NCBI GenBank assembly: GCA_024278935.1
Contig: JAJRSF010000023.1
Span: forward strand, 31,825-95,824
Source of the DNA: Candidatus Zixiibacteriota bacterium
GTDB taxonomy: Bacteria; Zixibacteria; MSB-5A5; GN15; FEB-12
DNA length: 64,000 bases
Direction: 5' to 3'
Shown: piece after piece, positions 19,412-27,984 of the stretch
How positions within the stretch are numbered: the stretch's first letter is position 1
How the letters are laid out: every line of letters begins with the position of its first letter
Position numbers and translations under genes: made by a program
Notes under the pieces: model-generated
Databases searched by the model: none
Seen by the model: the letters and a program-made list of their open reading frames with translations, nothing else
Told to the model about the DNA's origin: nothing

Positions 19412-19938
19412 AATGCCTGCTGCTCCTTTTCGAAAAACGAAATCATCGACGGAAACAATAAAGTAAACAGTACGAGATTACTTCCTATAGAAATCAATGA
19501 GAATAAAGAACTCATATAAAGCCGTTCCCAAAATGGTTGGAACAGCCAAGCATCAACAACATTAACCGGGATAAAAAATGCAAGGGTACAGATTATTGAA
19601 AAAAGTGGAATTATCAGATATAGTTTCATTGAACTGATTTCATTTCCATACATTGAAAAGTAGATTGAGCCGAAAAGTCCCGACATCGATGCTCCCACAA
19701 TTTGTGTTATCATAATCGGTAACGCCGCAGGTCCAAAGGGAGAAAAGAAAGTTGAAAGTCCCATGCCAAAAGCACCAACCAGCATCCCCGGCAATGCACC
19801 CCACATAAAACCTGCAACAAATACAATATAGAAAATCAAATTTACATTCGGAAGCATTGCAGTTGCCCATGACATAACATAAATAAGTGCCGCAAATAAT
19901 CCAATTCTGGGAATCAGTCGCAACTCTTTTGGCGTCAT
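19405..19938 (-). CDS. ECF transporter S-component-like membrane protein
   Basis: The 177-residue protein has five or six membrane helices. The N-terminal RIGLFAALIYVMSWATAMLPNVN and the following GFMWGALPGMLVGAFGMGLSTFFSPFGP resemble substrate-binding S-components of energy-coupling factor importers (folate/thiamine/cobalamin group). Substrate cannot be read from sequence. It overlaps the protease gene by 4 bp (ATGA) and the outer-membrane receptor gene by a few bases, so inner- and outer-membrane parts of one uptake route may be co-translated. The ATPase and T-component genes are not in this window. Confidence 0.75.
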   Translation of the reverse strand: MTPKELRLIPRIGLFAALIYVMSWATAMLPNVNLIFYIVFVAGFMWGALPGMLVGAFGMGLSTFFSPFGPAALPIMITQIVGASMSGLFGSIYFSMYGNEISSMKLYLIIPLFSIICTLAFFIPVNVVDAWLFQPFWERLYMSSLFSLISIGSNLVLFTLLFPSMISFFEKEQQALC

Positions 19939-22007
19939 CGTATGACCGCTAATTTCGTTCGCATCTCAACTAAAAGCTCTCCGTCGATATCACCATCGTA
20001 GATACGAGCATAGGCAAGATAGACACCCGATGCCACTTCTTCACCCGATTGGTTTTTCATATCCCATTCGGTTGTTATGTTACCTGTCAATCTTTCAGAC
20101 TTTATACTGGATATTTTATCAAGCGTACGAATAAACTCACCGTTGAGATTAAAAAGATCTACAATCATATATGGTTCGCCTATCAAAACATCTGTCAGAT
20201 TTACCGGGATACCAACTGAGTCGGTGGCATATTGAAATTTGAAATTAATAACTTTATCAGACATCTTATTCACAACAGCCGGGTTTGGATATGGGTAAAA
20301 TATCGATGTTGGAGCATTTGGATTTAATGAATCAGGATCGAGTGTGTTCAAGATACCATAGGCAATAGAATAGACATTCGGAGGAGAATAAAATTGACGG
20401 TTGGTAGATGCCGGTGAAAAAATTAAAGTTATAGAACTATATTCAGATGGGTTTGTTAATTTCATACCAATTGCTGCACCCGCAGGATACAATAAAGTGT
20501 CTATAATAATCGAATCGAGTATATCTTTATCTCTATACAAAATAGATCCCGCCCATGGATTTGCAAAGCCAACATCTAAGGATAAGATAAAATCTAAAAC
20601 AGTAGTTGAATCATGACATACGATTGTTGTATCAAATGTCGTATCTATTGCCACAACCACAGTATCGATTATAATCGTTGAATCAATACAGGCATATAAT
20701 TCAGTTAGTTTATCCATATGTAAAAGTGTCAGATAAAAGGTACCGTTATGATCCGGGAGAAGTGGATTATCATTTGCAAAAGCAATTTTTGGATAATTAA
20801 ATTCAACCTCAATAGTACCACCTTCAAGCTCTTCGGTGAATTCAGGGATATAATTATTCCGCTCTTCATAGCCTACTCCCTCAGGTGCAAGCCCTGCTCT
20901 GCTCCCGGTAAAATAATTCCAAAGAGCAAATTCTCCAAAAGCAGTTTCGTATGATTCAGCCCCCGATGTTGCCGAGTCAATCACTTCGCCAACGACTTGT
21001 AAAAAATGAGGACCGGGACCATACTCACCACATTTTGTCCAGATAGATTTTACAATATCACGATCAAATTTTTGTGACAAAAACATTGGGAATATTGCCG
21101 ATGCGTACGGGTGTAAATCGCCGGGACCTTGAAATTGTTGAATTGAAGCAGTAGGATCATTAAAGAAAAACGGAAGATAAATATAGTAGTCATTTATATT
21201 GTCATAGATTTCTTCTTCCATCCAAACAGCCGACATTTCCATCCAAGCTTTCCCACCAACAGCATTAGAAACCATTTCCGATTCTGAGAAATCAATAGCA
21301 AACTGTACCATATGGAAAAACTCATGGGCAGCAGTCACACGGACAGCATCAAGCGGACGGTTGACATATTTCGAAAGTTTATCAAAATCATTTTCAAGTT
21401 CTAAAAAAGAAGTCGCCAAAGAATCACCATCAACTGTTTCAATCAATGAATCAGCATAAGCTAAACCATAATAAGGTCCGTCAAAATCAAGTAAATAAAC
21501 ATCATACTTTTCATCCCCACCGGTAGCATAGCTTGAATCATGCAAAGGTTCAGGATAACCGAGAGTGTTTACGATATGGTCATAGACATCATCAAAAATC
21601 TGAGCGACAGAATCAACATAGCCCGCAGATCCACCGGCCACATTGCTATATACTGCATGATCACCTGCAGTTGTATAATGAATCAAAAATTTACCAGATG
21701 GGCTGACAGTAGAATCGGTCAAGAAATCTGGACGATCAACTAATTGCACACCTGAAGTTTTTAAAATATGCGAATCAAACTTTGTAAAGTTTTTCTGAAA
21801 ATCAGCAACTGCAGACATTCCACATTTGACCCCAATTTCTGAGACAAGGTTATCATCGGCATAGGCAGTTGATTGAGATCGGTTCATCTGTCCGGTCACA
21901 TACATATAATTATTTATAATTTCGTATTGTTCTTCAATAGTCAACTCCGATGCGGAGACAAACGAACAACTCAGACAAAGGATAAAAGTTACAAGATATT
22001 TTTTCAA
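19935..22007 (-). CDS. Secreted MXAN_6640-like putative metalloprotease with FlgD-like C-terminal domain
   Basis: The start is chosen as TTG at 22007 (LKKYLVTFILCLSCSFVSAS), because GAGG lies 6-7 nt upstream and a signal peptide begins there; the upstream extension overlaps the PHP gene. The protein has 690 residues. Residues around the middle carry AAHEFFHMVQ, a HExxH zinc motif, with a downstream glutamate-rich AVWMEEE, as in MXAN_6640-type peptidases. The C-terminus (YPYPNPA, VDLFNLNGEFIRTL, WDMKNQSGEEVASGVYLAYARI) is an FlgD-like Ig domain common at the ends of secreted proteins of the FCB group. Protease activity is inferred from the motif. Confidence 0.85.
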   Translation of the reverse strand: MKKYLVTFILCLSCSFVSASELTIEEQYEIINNYMYVTGQMNRSQSTAYADDNLVSEIGVKCGMSAVADFQKNFTKFDSHILKTSGVQLVDRPDFLTDSTVSPSGKFLIHYTTAGDHAVYSNVAGGSAGYVDSVAQIFDDVYDHIVNTLGYPEPLHDSSYATGGDEKYDVYLLDFDGPYYGLAYADSLIETVDGDSLATSFLELENDFDKLSKYVNRPLDAVRVTAAHEFFHMVQFAIDFSESEMVSNAVGGKAWMEMSAVWMEEEIYDNINDYYIYLPFFFNDPTASIQQFQGPGDLHPYASAIFPMFLSQKFDRDIVKSIWTKCGEYGPGPHFLQVVGEVIDSATSGAESYETAFGEFALWNYFTGSRAGLAPEGVGYEERNNYIPEFTEELEGGTIEVEFNYPKIAFANDNPLLPDHNGTFYLTLLHMDKLTELYACIDSTIIIDTVVVAIDTTFDTTIVCHDSTTVLDFILSLDVGFANPWAGSILYRDKDILDSIIIDTLLYPAGAAIGMKLTNPSEYSSITLIFSPASTNRQFYSPPNVYSIAYGILNTLDPDSLNPNAPTSIFYPYPNPAVVNKMSDKVINFKFQYATDSVGIPVNLTDVLIGEPYMIVDLFNLNGEFIRTLDKISSIKSERLTGNITTEWDMKNQSGEEVASGVYLAYARIYDGDIDGELLVEMRTKLAVIR

Positions 22008-22014
22008 TTCAGCC

Positions 22015-22839
22015 TCAATTCTTATCAGCTCTTTCAAGCAATAATTCAAAATATGTATAGGGGACTTTTTGAGATCCGACTGTACCATGACGATCACTTA
22101 TACCATGATAATCGGAACCTCCGGTAACTAGCAAACGATACTGTTCAGCTAAGTTTTTGTATCGGTCTCTCTCTGCCATCTTATGACTTGAATGAAATGC
22201 TTCGATTCCATCTAGCCCAAGCCCGACCAGTTCTTCTAAGTATTTTTCTTTATTATTAATCCCAGGATGTGCCAGTACAATAAGTCCGCCGGCATTATGC
22301 ACTAAGTCGATAGCATCTTTAGGTGTAAAATTATCTTTGGCGACAAAAGCAGGACCGTTGTCACTGATATATTTATGGAACGCTTCTTCATAGTAAGATG
22401 TCAATTTCGCTTTATGCAATGCCCGAGCAATATGAGGTCTCCCAACGACAGAACCTGCAGTAGCTTCTAACACATCATCATACGAAATTTCAATTCCTAG
22501 TTCGTTCAATTTCTGCACCATTTTTTTTCCACGTTCTTCACGAGTAACCTGGAACTCTTGTAAAGCTTTTTTAAATTCAGGATTTTCAGGGTCAAACAAA
22601 TATGCCAACAGATGCATATCGCCATCTTCTAAAGAAACCGAAAGTTCTACCCCTGAAATCAGAGTAGGGTCACCTTCTTGCATCAATTCCTTCATCTGTA
22701 AATAACCGTCAATCGTGTCATGGTCAGTCACAGAAAAGGCACTAAGCTTTTTACTCCTGACTATAGCAAGAAGTTCCGAAGGAGTTTTGGCTCCATCAGA
22801 ACAAATTGTATGCATATGTAAATCTATGTATTGTTTCAT
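22015..22839 (-). CDS. PHP-domain phosphoesterase (RNase AM/YciV-like)
   Basis: The 274-residue protein has the full PHP set: DLHMHTICSDG, TDHDTIDGY, SGVELSV, the GRPHIARAL segment, VLAHPG and TGGSDYHG. This pattern fits the YciV/TrpH group, which hydrolyses 3',5'-nucleotide bisphosphates and/or trims RNA 5' ends. It is intact, unlike the other PHP gene at 14324-15367. It stands between the cyclodeaminase gene and the secreted protease, 7 nt from the latter's start. Confidence 0.88.
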   Translation of the reverse strand: MKQYIDLHMHTICSDGAKTPSELLAIVRSKKLSAFSVTDHDTIDGYLQMKELMQEGDPTLISGVELSVSLEDGDMHLLAYLFDPENPEFKKALQEFQVTREERGKKMVQKLNELGIEISYDDVLEATAGSVVGRPHIARALHKAKLTSYYEEAFHKYISDNGPAFVAKDNFTPKDAIDLVHNAGGLIVLAHPGINNKEKYLEELVGLGLDGIEAFHSSHKMAERDRYKNLAEQYRLLVTGGSDYHGISDRHGTVGSQKVPYTYFELLLERADKN

Positions 22840-22865
22840 CTAATATGTAAACCGCGAAGAATGTA

Positions 22866-24359
22866 TTAGAAACAACTTTCAACTCTGGTTTTAATTCTTT
22901 CTGCTATTGCTTTACCATTTGCGATAATCTCGTTTGCATCTTTTGAAAGTTTTGCAACAAACGCTTTATCTTGCAAAGATGTTAAATTTATTTTTACATT
23001 ATAGCCGGCACCTTCAATAGCTGCCATCGCCATTAAACCAGCTACCCCTGCATCTGTAACAGAATTTTCGTTCCCTTTGTTCGCAACAATCTCAGCCATT
23101 TTTAAAACTTCCAGAGATTTCTGCATAACCGTAAATGGAACCATCGATGCATTCTTGGTCGCTTCTTCGACCTTGGCATCATCTTTTGTTTTAAAAGCAG
23201 CCATTACATCGTTGAACGCTTCCATATCGGTGACGATTAAAGTTTCGAGTTCATCTTTAAGCGGGTCGCACTTATCTCTGATTTCAGAAAGTTCATCTTT
23301 GACCGACGCATAATTTTTTTTGCCGACAGTCAAACGACAAACCATCGCTGTCAAAGCTGATGCCAAAGCACCTGCCGAGGCTGCCACAGAGCCACCACCC
23401 GGAGCTGGTGAAGATGATGCAACATCATCATAAAAAGAATCAACAGATCCACCACTTGCGGCACCTTTGAGTTGCTCTTCTAAAATTTGATCTTTCGAGA
23501 ATCCTTCAAACTGCAGATAGAAATCAGCAACATCTACGATAGCATCGTTTGGTACTAAACCTATAATTTCAGACGATGTTACATTGACACCATAGCGAGC
23601 AGCTTCGGATTTTATAGTTTCAAAAACTCTGAATATCGGAGTCTTGGTATAATTGACAAGGTTCATAGAAATCTGTACTTGGTCACGTTCTTTAATTTCA
23701 AAACCGAGAGCTTTAACAAAACGATAACCACCTTTGATAGAACGAATCGCATCGGCAATATTGTCAGCAATCCATTTTTTATTTGTATCAAGGTAGACAT
23801 TAAAAGCGACCAATGGAAAACGAACACCAATAGCAGTAGCACCGGCTTTGAGATTCATTTTAGATGGGCCGTAATCAGGCTTGCGAGTTTTATCGGTTTC
23901 AATAGAATCTCTGATACCTTCGTATTCACCTTTGCGAACTTTGGCAAGGTTCTTTCTTTTCGGAGTCGAAGCAGCATCTTCATAGAGATAAACAGGAATC
24001 TGAAGTTCATCGCCGACTTTTTTCCCAAGTTTATTTGCAAGTTCAACAGAGTCTTCAATCGTCATATCACCTAGAGGAATAAACGGACAAACATCGCAAG
24101 CACCCATACGAGGATGTTCCCCCTGGTGGGTTGTCATATCAATAAGTTCCGATGCTTTTTTGATTCCACGAAACGCAGCATCGACAACAAGTTTTGGGTC
24201 ACAAACAAATGTCACAACAGCACGGTTGTGGTCTGGGCCCATCTCATGGGCTAAAAGAACAACGCCATCTTCTTCGGTGATAGCTTTACAAATTGCTTCG
24301 ATAACTTCAGGACGGCGTCCTTCGGAAAAATTTGGTACACATTCGACAAGTTTTGCCAT
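22866..24359 (-). CDS. ftcD: Glutamate formimidoyltransferase / formimidoyl-THF cyclodeaminase
   Basis: A bifunctional protein of 497 residues. Residues 1 to about 300 form the formiminotransferase (KLVECVPNFSEGRRPEVIEAI at the N-terminus, HNRAVVTFVCDP, HQGEHPRMGACDVCPFIP). The last 190 form the cyclodeaminase domain (SSPAPGGGSVAASAGALASALTAMVC). Together they transfer the formimino group of formiminoglutamate to tetrahydrofolate and release ammonia in histidine breakdown. The two domains are fused as in animal FTCD. Three repeated SD-like units lie upstream. Confidence 0.95.
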   Translation of the reverse strand: MAKLVECVPNFSEGRRPEVIEAICKAITEEDGVVLLAHEMGPDHNRAVVTFVCDPKLVVDAAFRGIKKASELIDMTTHQGEHPRMGACDVCPFIPLGDMTIEDSVELANKLGKKVGDELQIPVYLYEDAASTPKRKNLAKVRKGEYEGIRDSIETDKTRKPDYGPSKMNLKAGATAIGVRFPLVAFNVYLDTNKKWIADNIADAIRSIKGGYRFVKALGFEIKERDQVQISMNLVNYTKTPIFRVFETIKSEAARYGVNVTSSEIIGLVPNDAIVDVADFYLQFEGFSKDQILEEQLKGAASGGSVDSFYDDVASSSPAPGGGSVAASAGALASALTAMVCRLTVGKKNYASVKDELSEIRDKCDPLKDELETLIVTDMEAFNDVMAAFKTKDDAKVEEATKNASMVPFTVMQKSLEVLKMAEIVANKGNENSVTDAGVAGLMAMAAIEGAGYNVKINLTSLQDKAFVAKLSKDANEIIANGKAIAERIKTRVESCF

Positions 24360-24360
24360 T

Positions 24361-24408
24361 TTTATTACTCCGTAATATTAGTACTCCGTACTAGAAGTAC
24401 TCCGTTTG
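24361..24408 (-). repeat. Threefold repeat of an SD-containing motif before ftcD
   Basis: The minus-strand leader of ftcD holds three copies of ACGGAGTA about 17-18 nt apart. Only the one nearest the ATG (GGAG, about 8 nt away) is placed to act as ribosome-binding site. The copies also contain AGTACT and are partly palindromic. They lie between the stop of the upstream gene and ftcD. Confidence 0.75.
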
Positions 24409-24409
24409 A

Positions 24410-25372
24410 CTATGCAGTCAAAAACTTTTGTTTTAAACCCCACGCTAGGAGGGGTATCATTATTTCATGATGCCCGACAAAATTAAATCCTTTGCCGGCA
24501 TTTTTTGTTGGTCTGTTAATTATATTTTCTGATGGTCGGTAGTGCGTTATCATATCAAAATTTGCTGTGGTGAGAGAGTTCTTTCCGCCAGAAAGATTTC
24601 GTGCAACAGTAAGTGCTTTTAAAAATACTTCAGGAAGTAAAACCGCCGAACCAACATTGGCAAGGACTCCGCCTCGGTTAATATCTTTACAAATAGCAGC
24701 CATGATTCTGAAATCGACATGCGATGCTTCGCCAAGTTTAGCAGCATTGTAATTTGCGTGCTGGGCGATTGTATCGGTGCCTATGCCAACATGAATGGTA
24801 GCAGGACAGTTGAGGGCATCCGCTTGAGCAAAGATAGAAAGTGAACGATATTTTGCTTTATTGGCGTTGATAAACTTCCCGCCTGCTTCGCCAAGTCCGA
24901 TATTTTCCAATGATGCTTGTTTCACAATTTCTGAAAACATTTCGGCTGTTTCTTTGACCATGCCAAAGGAACCGTCGACAAGTCCTGCCTGAACATCTTC
25001 GGAAGTTCCCCCGTAAAAAGCAAGTTCGATATCATGTATCAACCCGGCACAGTTGAACGATACACCGGTTACGATATCATGTTCCATCAAATCAATTAGT
25101 ATCGGTGTCAACCCAACTTTGATAGTATGAGCGCCGAGCAGAAGATGAAACGGTTTGTTTTTTTTGCGAGCTTTATAGGTCAGTTGTATGAATTGATTTA
25201 AATCGGATGCTTTGAGGAAGTTTGGAAGAGTTTCAAAAAACTTTTCAGGTGATTTTAGGTCAATCGGTTTTGCGAATGATTTTATTTTTGTTTTGGTAGC
25301 TCTTTTTTTTATCGAGTATGTTTTGACTTTTGATAAATCTACAGGTTTTATTTTCTTTTTCAGTTGAGCCAT
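24410..25372 (-). CDS. Conserved protein of unknown function (possible deoxyhypusine-synthase-like fold)
   Basis: The 320-residue soluble protein has a basic N-terminus. Conserved-looking blocks are HLLLGAHTIKVGLTPILIDLM, FNCAGLIHDIELAFYGGTSED, VHVGIGTDTIAQH, GGVLANVGSAVLLPEVFLKAL and GHHEIMIPLLAWG. I have a memory of similar proteins in diverse bacteria and a weak impression of NAD-binding, deoxyhypusine-synthase-like proteins, but cannot confirm it. It lies between the DUF3108 gene and ftcD in one run; no functional link is evident. Confidence 0.65.
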   Translation of the reverse strand: MAQLKKKIKPVDLSKVKTYSIKKRATKTKIKSFAKPIDLKSPEKFFETLPNFLKASDLNQFIQLTYKARKKNKPFHLLLGAHTIKVGLTPILIDLMEHDIVTGVSFNCAGLIHDIELAFYGGTSEDVQAGLVDGSFGMVKETAEMFSEIVKQASLENIGLGEAGGKFINANKAKYRSLSIFAQADALNCPATIHVGIGTDTIAQHANYNAAKLGEASHVDFRIMAAICKDINRGGVLANVGSAVLLPEVFLKALTVARNLSGGKNSLTTANFDMITHYRPSENIINRPTKNAGKGFNFVGHHEIMIPLLAWGLKQKFLTA

Positions 25373-25374
25373 TT

Positions 25375-26220
25375 TTAAAATTCCTCGATCTCGCCAAGTT
25401 TAAACTTTGTCAACTCTGCTGAAATAGAACCAACGATAACTTTTGTTTTCATCAGCACCGGCATTTTTACTTTATCATCAGTCAGCCAAACTTTGACACT
25501 TCCTTTATGCTTAAAAACACCAACAGAACTCATAAGAGGTTCAACAAGAACACAATCAAAAGACCCTGCATCAACTGAAATTTTTTCACGTTTTAAAATA
25601 TTCACTTTGGTAGAGAATTTCCGTCCATCAACAAATGTTTCAATAACAAATGATGTCCCCGGTTTGAGTTCCTGTGTCCGAATATAATAAAGCATCGAGA
25701 GTGCATCCTGCACATATTCTGCGACTTCAATAGTGTCACCTTTGTAGACAGTCAAATGATTTATTTGGTCAAAGTCATATTGTCTGTCAGAACGGTAACC
25801 ACCCTCACGAAGATTTTTCTCAAACCTCCAACTACAAATACCTTCGGCATCGATAATTGTTTCAGCTTTATCATTAACGTTAAATACAGAACTGAAAAAA
25901 CTATTAGACTTAGCTGTTGTAATTATTTGAAAACATGGACGTTCCTGATATTCGATAAGGTTGGTAACTTCCATAGTAGCAGTCCCGGCATTGATAAATC
26001 CATAGTTGATGTCAAACTCAAATTTTTCATTCACACCAAGAGAAATATTGTCGACATACCGCCCGATAGGATCGGACTTATCTCCGATATGTATATCGGA
26101 AGAATCCGTTGCAGCCTGTGCGACTCCGATTTCAATAGTAACAAAGTAAAAGATAGGAATCAGACCGATACAGACAATAGTCATAAGTAGAAATGAATGT
26201 AGTTTAGAACGTTTTGGCAT
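25375..26220 (-). CDS. DUF3108 domain exported protein
   Basis: The 281-residue protein has an N-terminal membrane/signal segment (FLLMTIVCIGLIPIFYFVTIEIG). It is followed by the DUF3108 pattern: EKFEFDINYGFINAGTATMEV, FFSSVFNVNDKAETIID, WRFEKNLREGGYRSDRQ, and late KVWLTDDKVKMPVLMKTKV. This resembles periplasmic beta-rich proteins of unknown role, often linked to the envelope. It ends 2 nt before the next gene. Confidence 0.88.
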   Translation of the reverse strand: MPKRSKLHSFLLMTIVCIGLIPIFYFVTIEIGVAQAATDSSDIHIGDKSDPIGRYVDNISLGVNEKFEFDINYGFINAGTATMEVTNLIEYQERPCFQIITTAKSNSFFSSVFNVNDKAETIIDAEGICSWRFEKNLREGGYRSDRQYDFDQINHLTVYKGDTIEVAEYVQDALSMLYYIRTQELKPGTSFVIETFVDGRKFSTKVNILKREKISVDAGSFDCVLVEPLMSSVGVFKHKGSVKVWLTDDKVKMPVLMKTKVIVGSISAELTKFKLGEIEEF

Positions 26221-26221
26221 T

Positions 26222-26708
26222 TTATTTTTTTTCTATCCTCTTAACTATTTCATCTAAATATTTACCCAAGTATTCACCAATCTCTAAAAACGTTTCGTTA
26301 TACACAGACAGTTCCTGTCCGATTGGGTCAGATAATCCTTCACCCTGTCTGTTTTTATCAGGGAAATTTTTGAACAAGTATGTTTTGTCAGCTACATCTT
26401 TCCGTAATCGAAGAATCTCAGCAAGGTGGCTTGGTGTCATCGCAAAAATAAGGTCAGCCTTGTCAAGCAAGTCCGATGTTAACCCTTGCGACAAATGCCC
26501 CGACAAATCAGCATCCCAAATCTTGGCGGCGTCGATTCCATACAGCGTTGCTGGGAATCCGGTTGCTGCCGATGTCCCCGATGAGATTATTTTATATTCA
26601 TTCTTGAGTTCTTTTTTTTTCAAGTAAAACTTTCATAGCACCTTCTGCCATTGGGGAACGACAGGTGTTGCCGGTACAGACAAACATAATTGTAAATACT
26701 TTACTCAT
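26222..26708 (-). pseudogene. Low-molecular-weight protein-tyrosine phosphatase, frameshift in A9 tract
   Basis: From ATG 26708 the frame reads MSKVFTIMFVCTGNTCRSPM, with the CX5R phosphatase P-loop (CTGNTCRS), and then VLLEKK. A run of nine A (26620-26612, minus strand) follows. Continuing in frame requires eight, giving LEKKELKNEYKIISSGTSA and the remainder, including DLIFAMTPSHL and LSDPIGQ with the catalytic Asp-Pro. As written, the first frame ends at TGA a few codons later. A9 tracts are known sites of polymerase slippage. Family members act on tyrosine kinases of capsule export or arsenate. The neighbours (mannose-1-phosphate guanylyltransferase, Sua5) fit an envelope polysaccharide role. 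Confidence 0.85.
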
Positions 26709-26720
26709 AATTTAGATTTT

Positions 26721-27344
26721 TTAACTTTCAATTTTTAAAATTATTTGCTCTTTGGAGATCGCTCCAACACGATGAAAACATAATTCTTTTTCTGACACAT
26801 CAACAACAGTCGATGCTGTGTTATTTAAATTACCATTGTCGATATACAGCGAAACACTTTCTTTGAATTCTTTTTGAATCTCTTCACCAGAGACACATTC
26901 GTTCTGCCCGGAGATATTTGCCGATGTTGCCGAGAGCGGAAAATCTATGCGTGCCAAAATATCAGCAATCAGTTTTGAACTTGCAAAACGTATACCTATT
27001 TTATTTTTATAGACAACGTGCTTTTCCATCTCTTTTTTTGCTTTTAGAATCAGCGTAAGCGGTCCGGGAAGATATGCGTTGGCAAGCAGCTCTGCTGACT
27101 TGGTGGAGTGACCATAGGTAAACATATCAGCTATCGAATTCACAAAAATCGCTGTCGGCATAAAACCGGGACGTTGCTTTGCCTGATATAATTTATCCAA
27201 AGCAGCAGAATCAGATGCATTGACTAAAAGCCTATACCTTGTTTCGGTAGGTGCCACAACAAGCTGACCATCTTGCAAAGCAGTTACCGCTTGCTCAATG
27301 ATTGCTTCATAGGAATCTCTGTTGAGAACTTCTATTTTACTCAC
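26721..27344 (-). CDS. Sua5/YciO/YrdC-family protein, L-threonylcarbamoyladenylate synthase
   Basis: This YrdC-like domain makes threonylcarbamoyl-AMP for the t6A tRNA modification. Signatures: VVAPTETRYRLLVNA (classical PTETVYGL region, here with Arg), YQAKQRPGFMP, LPGPLTLILKAK, and FPLSATSANISGQ. The start is taken as GTG at 27344, which overlaps the previous stop by 8 bp and matches the family N-terminus; ATG at 27359 is the alternative. The atypical TRYRLLVNA could mean a divergent paralogue. Length (207 residues) fits the short TsaC form. Confidence 0.8.
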   Translation of the reverse strand: MSKIEVLNRDSYEAIIEQAVTALQDGQLVVAPTETRYRLLVNASDSAALDKLYQAKQRPGFMPTAIFVNSIADMFTYGHSTKSAELLANAYLPGPLTLILKAKKEMEKHVVYKNKIGIRFASSKLIADILARIDFPLSATSANISGQNECVSGEEIQKEFKESVSLYIDNGNLNNTASTVVDVSEKELCFHRVGAISKEQIILKIES

Positions 27345-27984
27345 TGTCGCCTGGCTCATTTTCATTATCATCATCTGGTTCTATATAGAGTGAATCAATA
27401 AATTCAGGGATTATCAGGTCATCATACATTGGCGTTGTTTCTTTTACATCAACAATCACAACAACTACCCAGGCATTTTTATAGCCCGATGATTTCACTC
27501 GTTGCTGATAATCTTCGGCTTTATCTCGGTTCGGGAAATTACCTACCCGAATTTTATAGTATGGAACTTCATAATCCAAAAATACAGGACGGTCAAAAAT
27601 TTCTTCGGCAACTAATTTCGCCTGTCTTGATTCTCCAAATTTTTTGCTTGAAAAAATCTGCACCCGATACGCTTGCGAATTAAGAGAGTCGATTTCATCA
27701 GGGATATTTTCTATAAGCGTATAAACAGAATCTTGCTCTTCCGGTTCAACATCAATAAGAACTGCCGATCCGACAATTTTGCCATGCTTCGGATGTTCAA
27801 GCGGAATCACTTTGCGGTCAGCCTGCAAATCAAGAAGATTCAGTTTGTCGCTATCTTCTTCCTGTTTGTTTTCCTGCTGAGATTGCTCTTGTGGCACACT
27901 CCCGCCTTTTGGCTGACAACCAACAAGCAGTAAACCACATAATGCGATAGAGAAAAGTTTAGAGATATTTTTTTGTGCTATCAT
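27337..27984 (-). CDS. SPOR-domain lipoprotein
   Basis: The 215-residue protein has a lipoprotein signal with lipobox LLVGC. A Gln/Glu-rich linker follows, then a C-terminal SPOR domain (QAYRVQIFSSKKFGESRQAKLVAEEIF and YYKIRVGNFPNRDKAEDYQ), and an acidic tail. SPOR domains bind denuded peptidoglycan strands, often at the division septum. It overlaps the 3' end of the sugar-nucleotide gene by 26 bp. Confidence 0.88.
   Translation of the reverse strand: MIAQKNISKLFSIALCGLLLVGCQPKGGSVPQEQSQQENKQEEDSDKLNLLDLQADRKVIPLEHPKHGKIVGSAVLIDVEPEEQDSVYTLIENIPDEIDSLNSQAYRVQIFSSKKFGESRQAKLVAEEIFDRPVFLDYEVPYYKIRVGNFPNRDKAEDYQQRVKSSGYKNAWVVVVIVDVKETTPMYDDLIIPEFIDSLYIEPDDDNENEPGDSE

Noticed and set aside
24410..25372. 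Firm naming as deoxyhypusine synthase
   Set aside because: The active-site motifs of the true enzyme are not recognisable; only a faint family resemblance.
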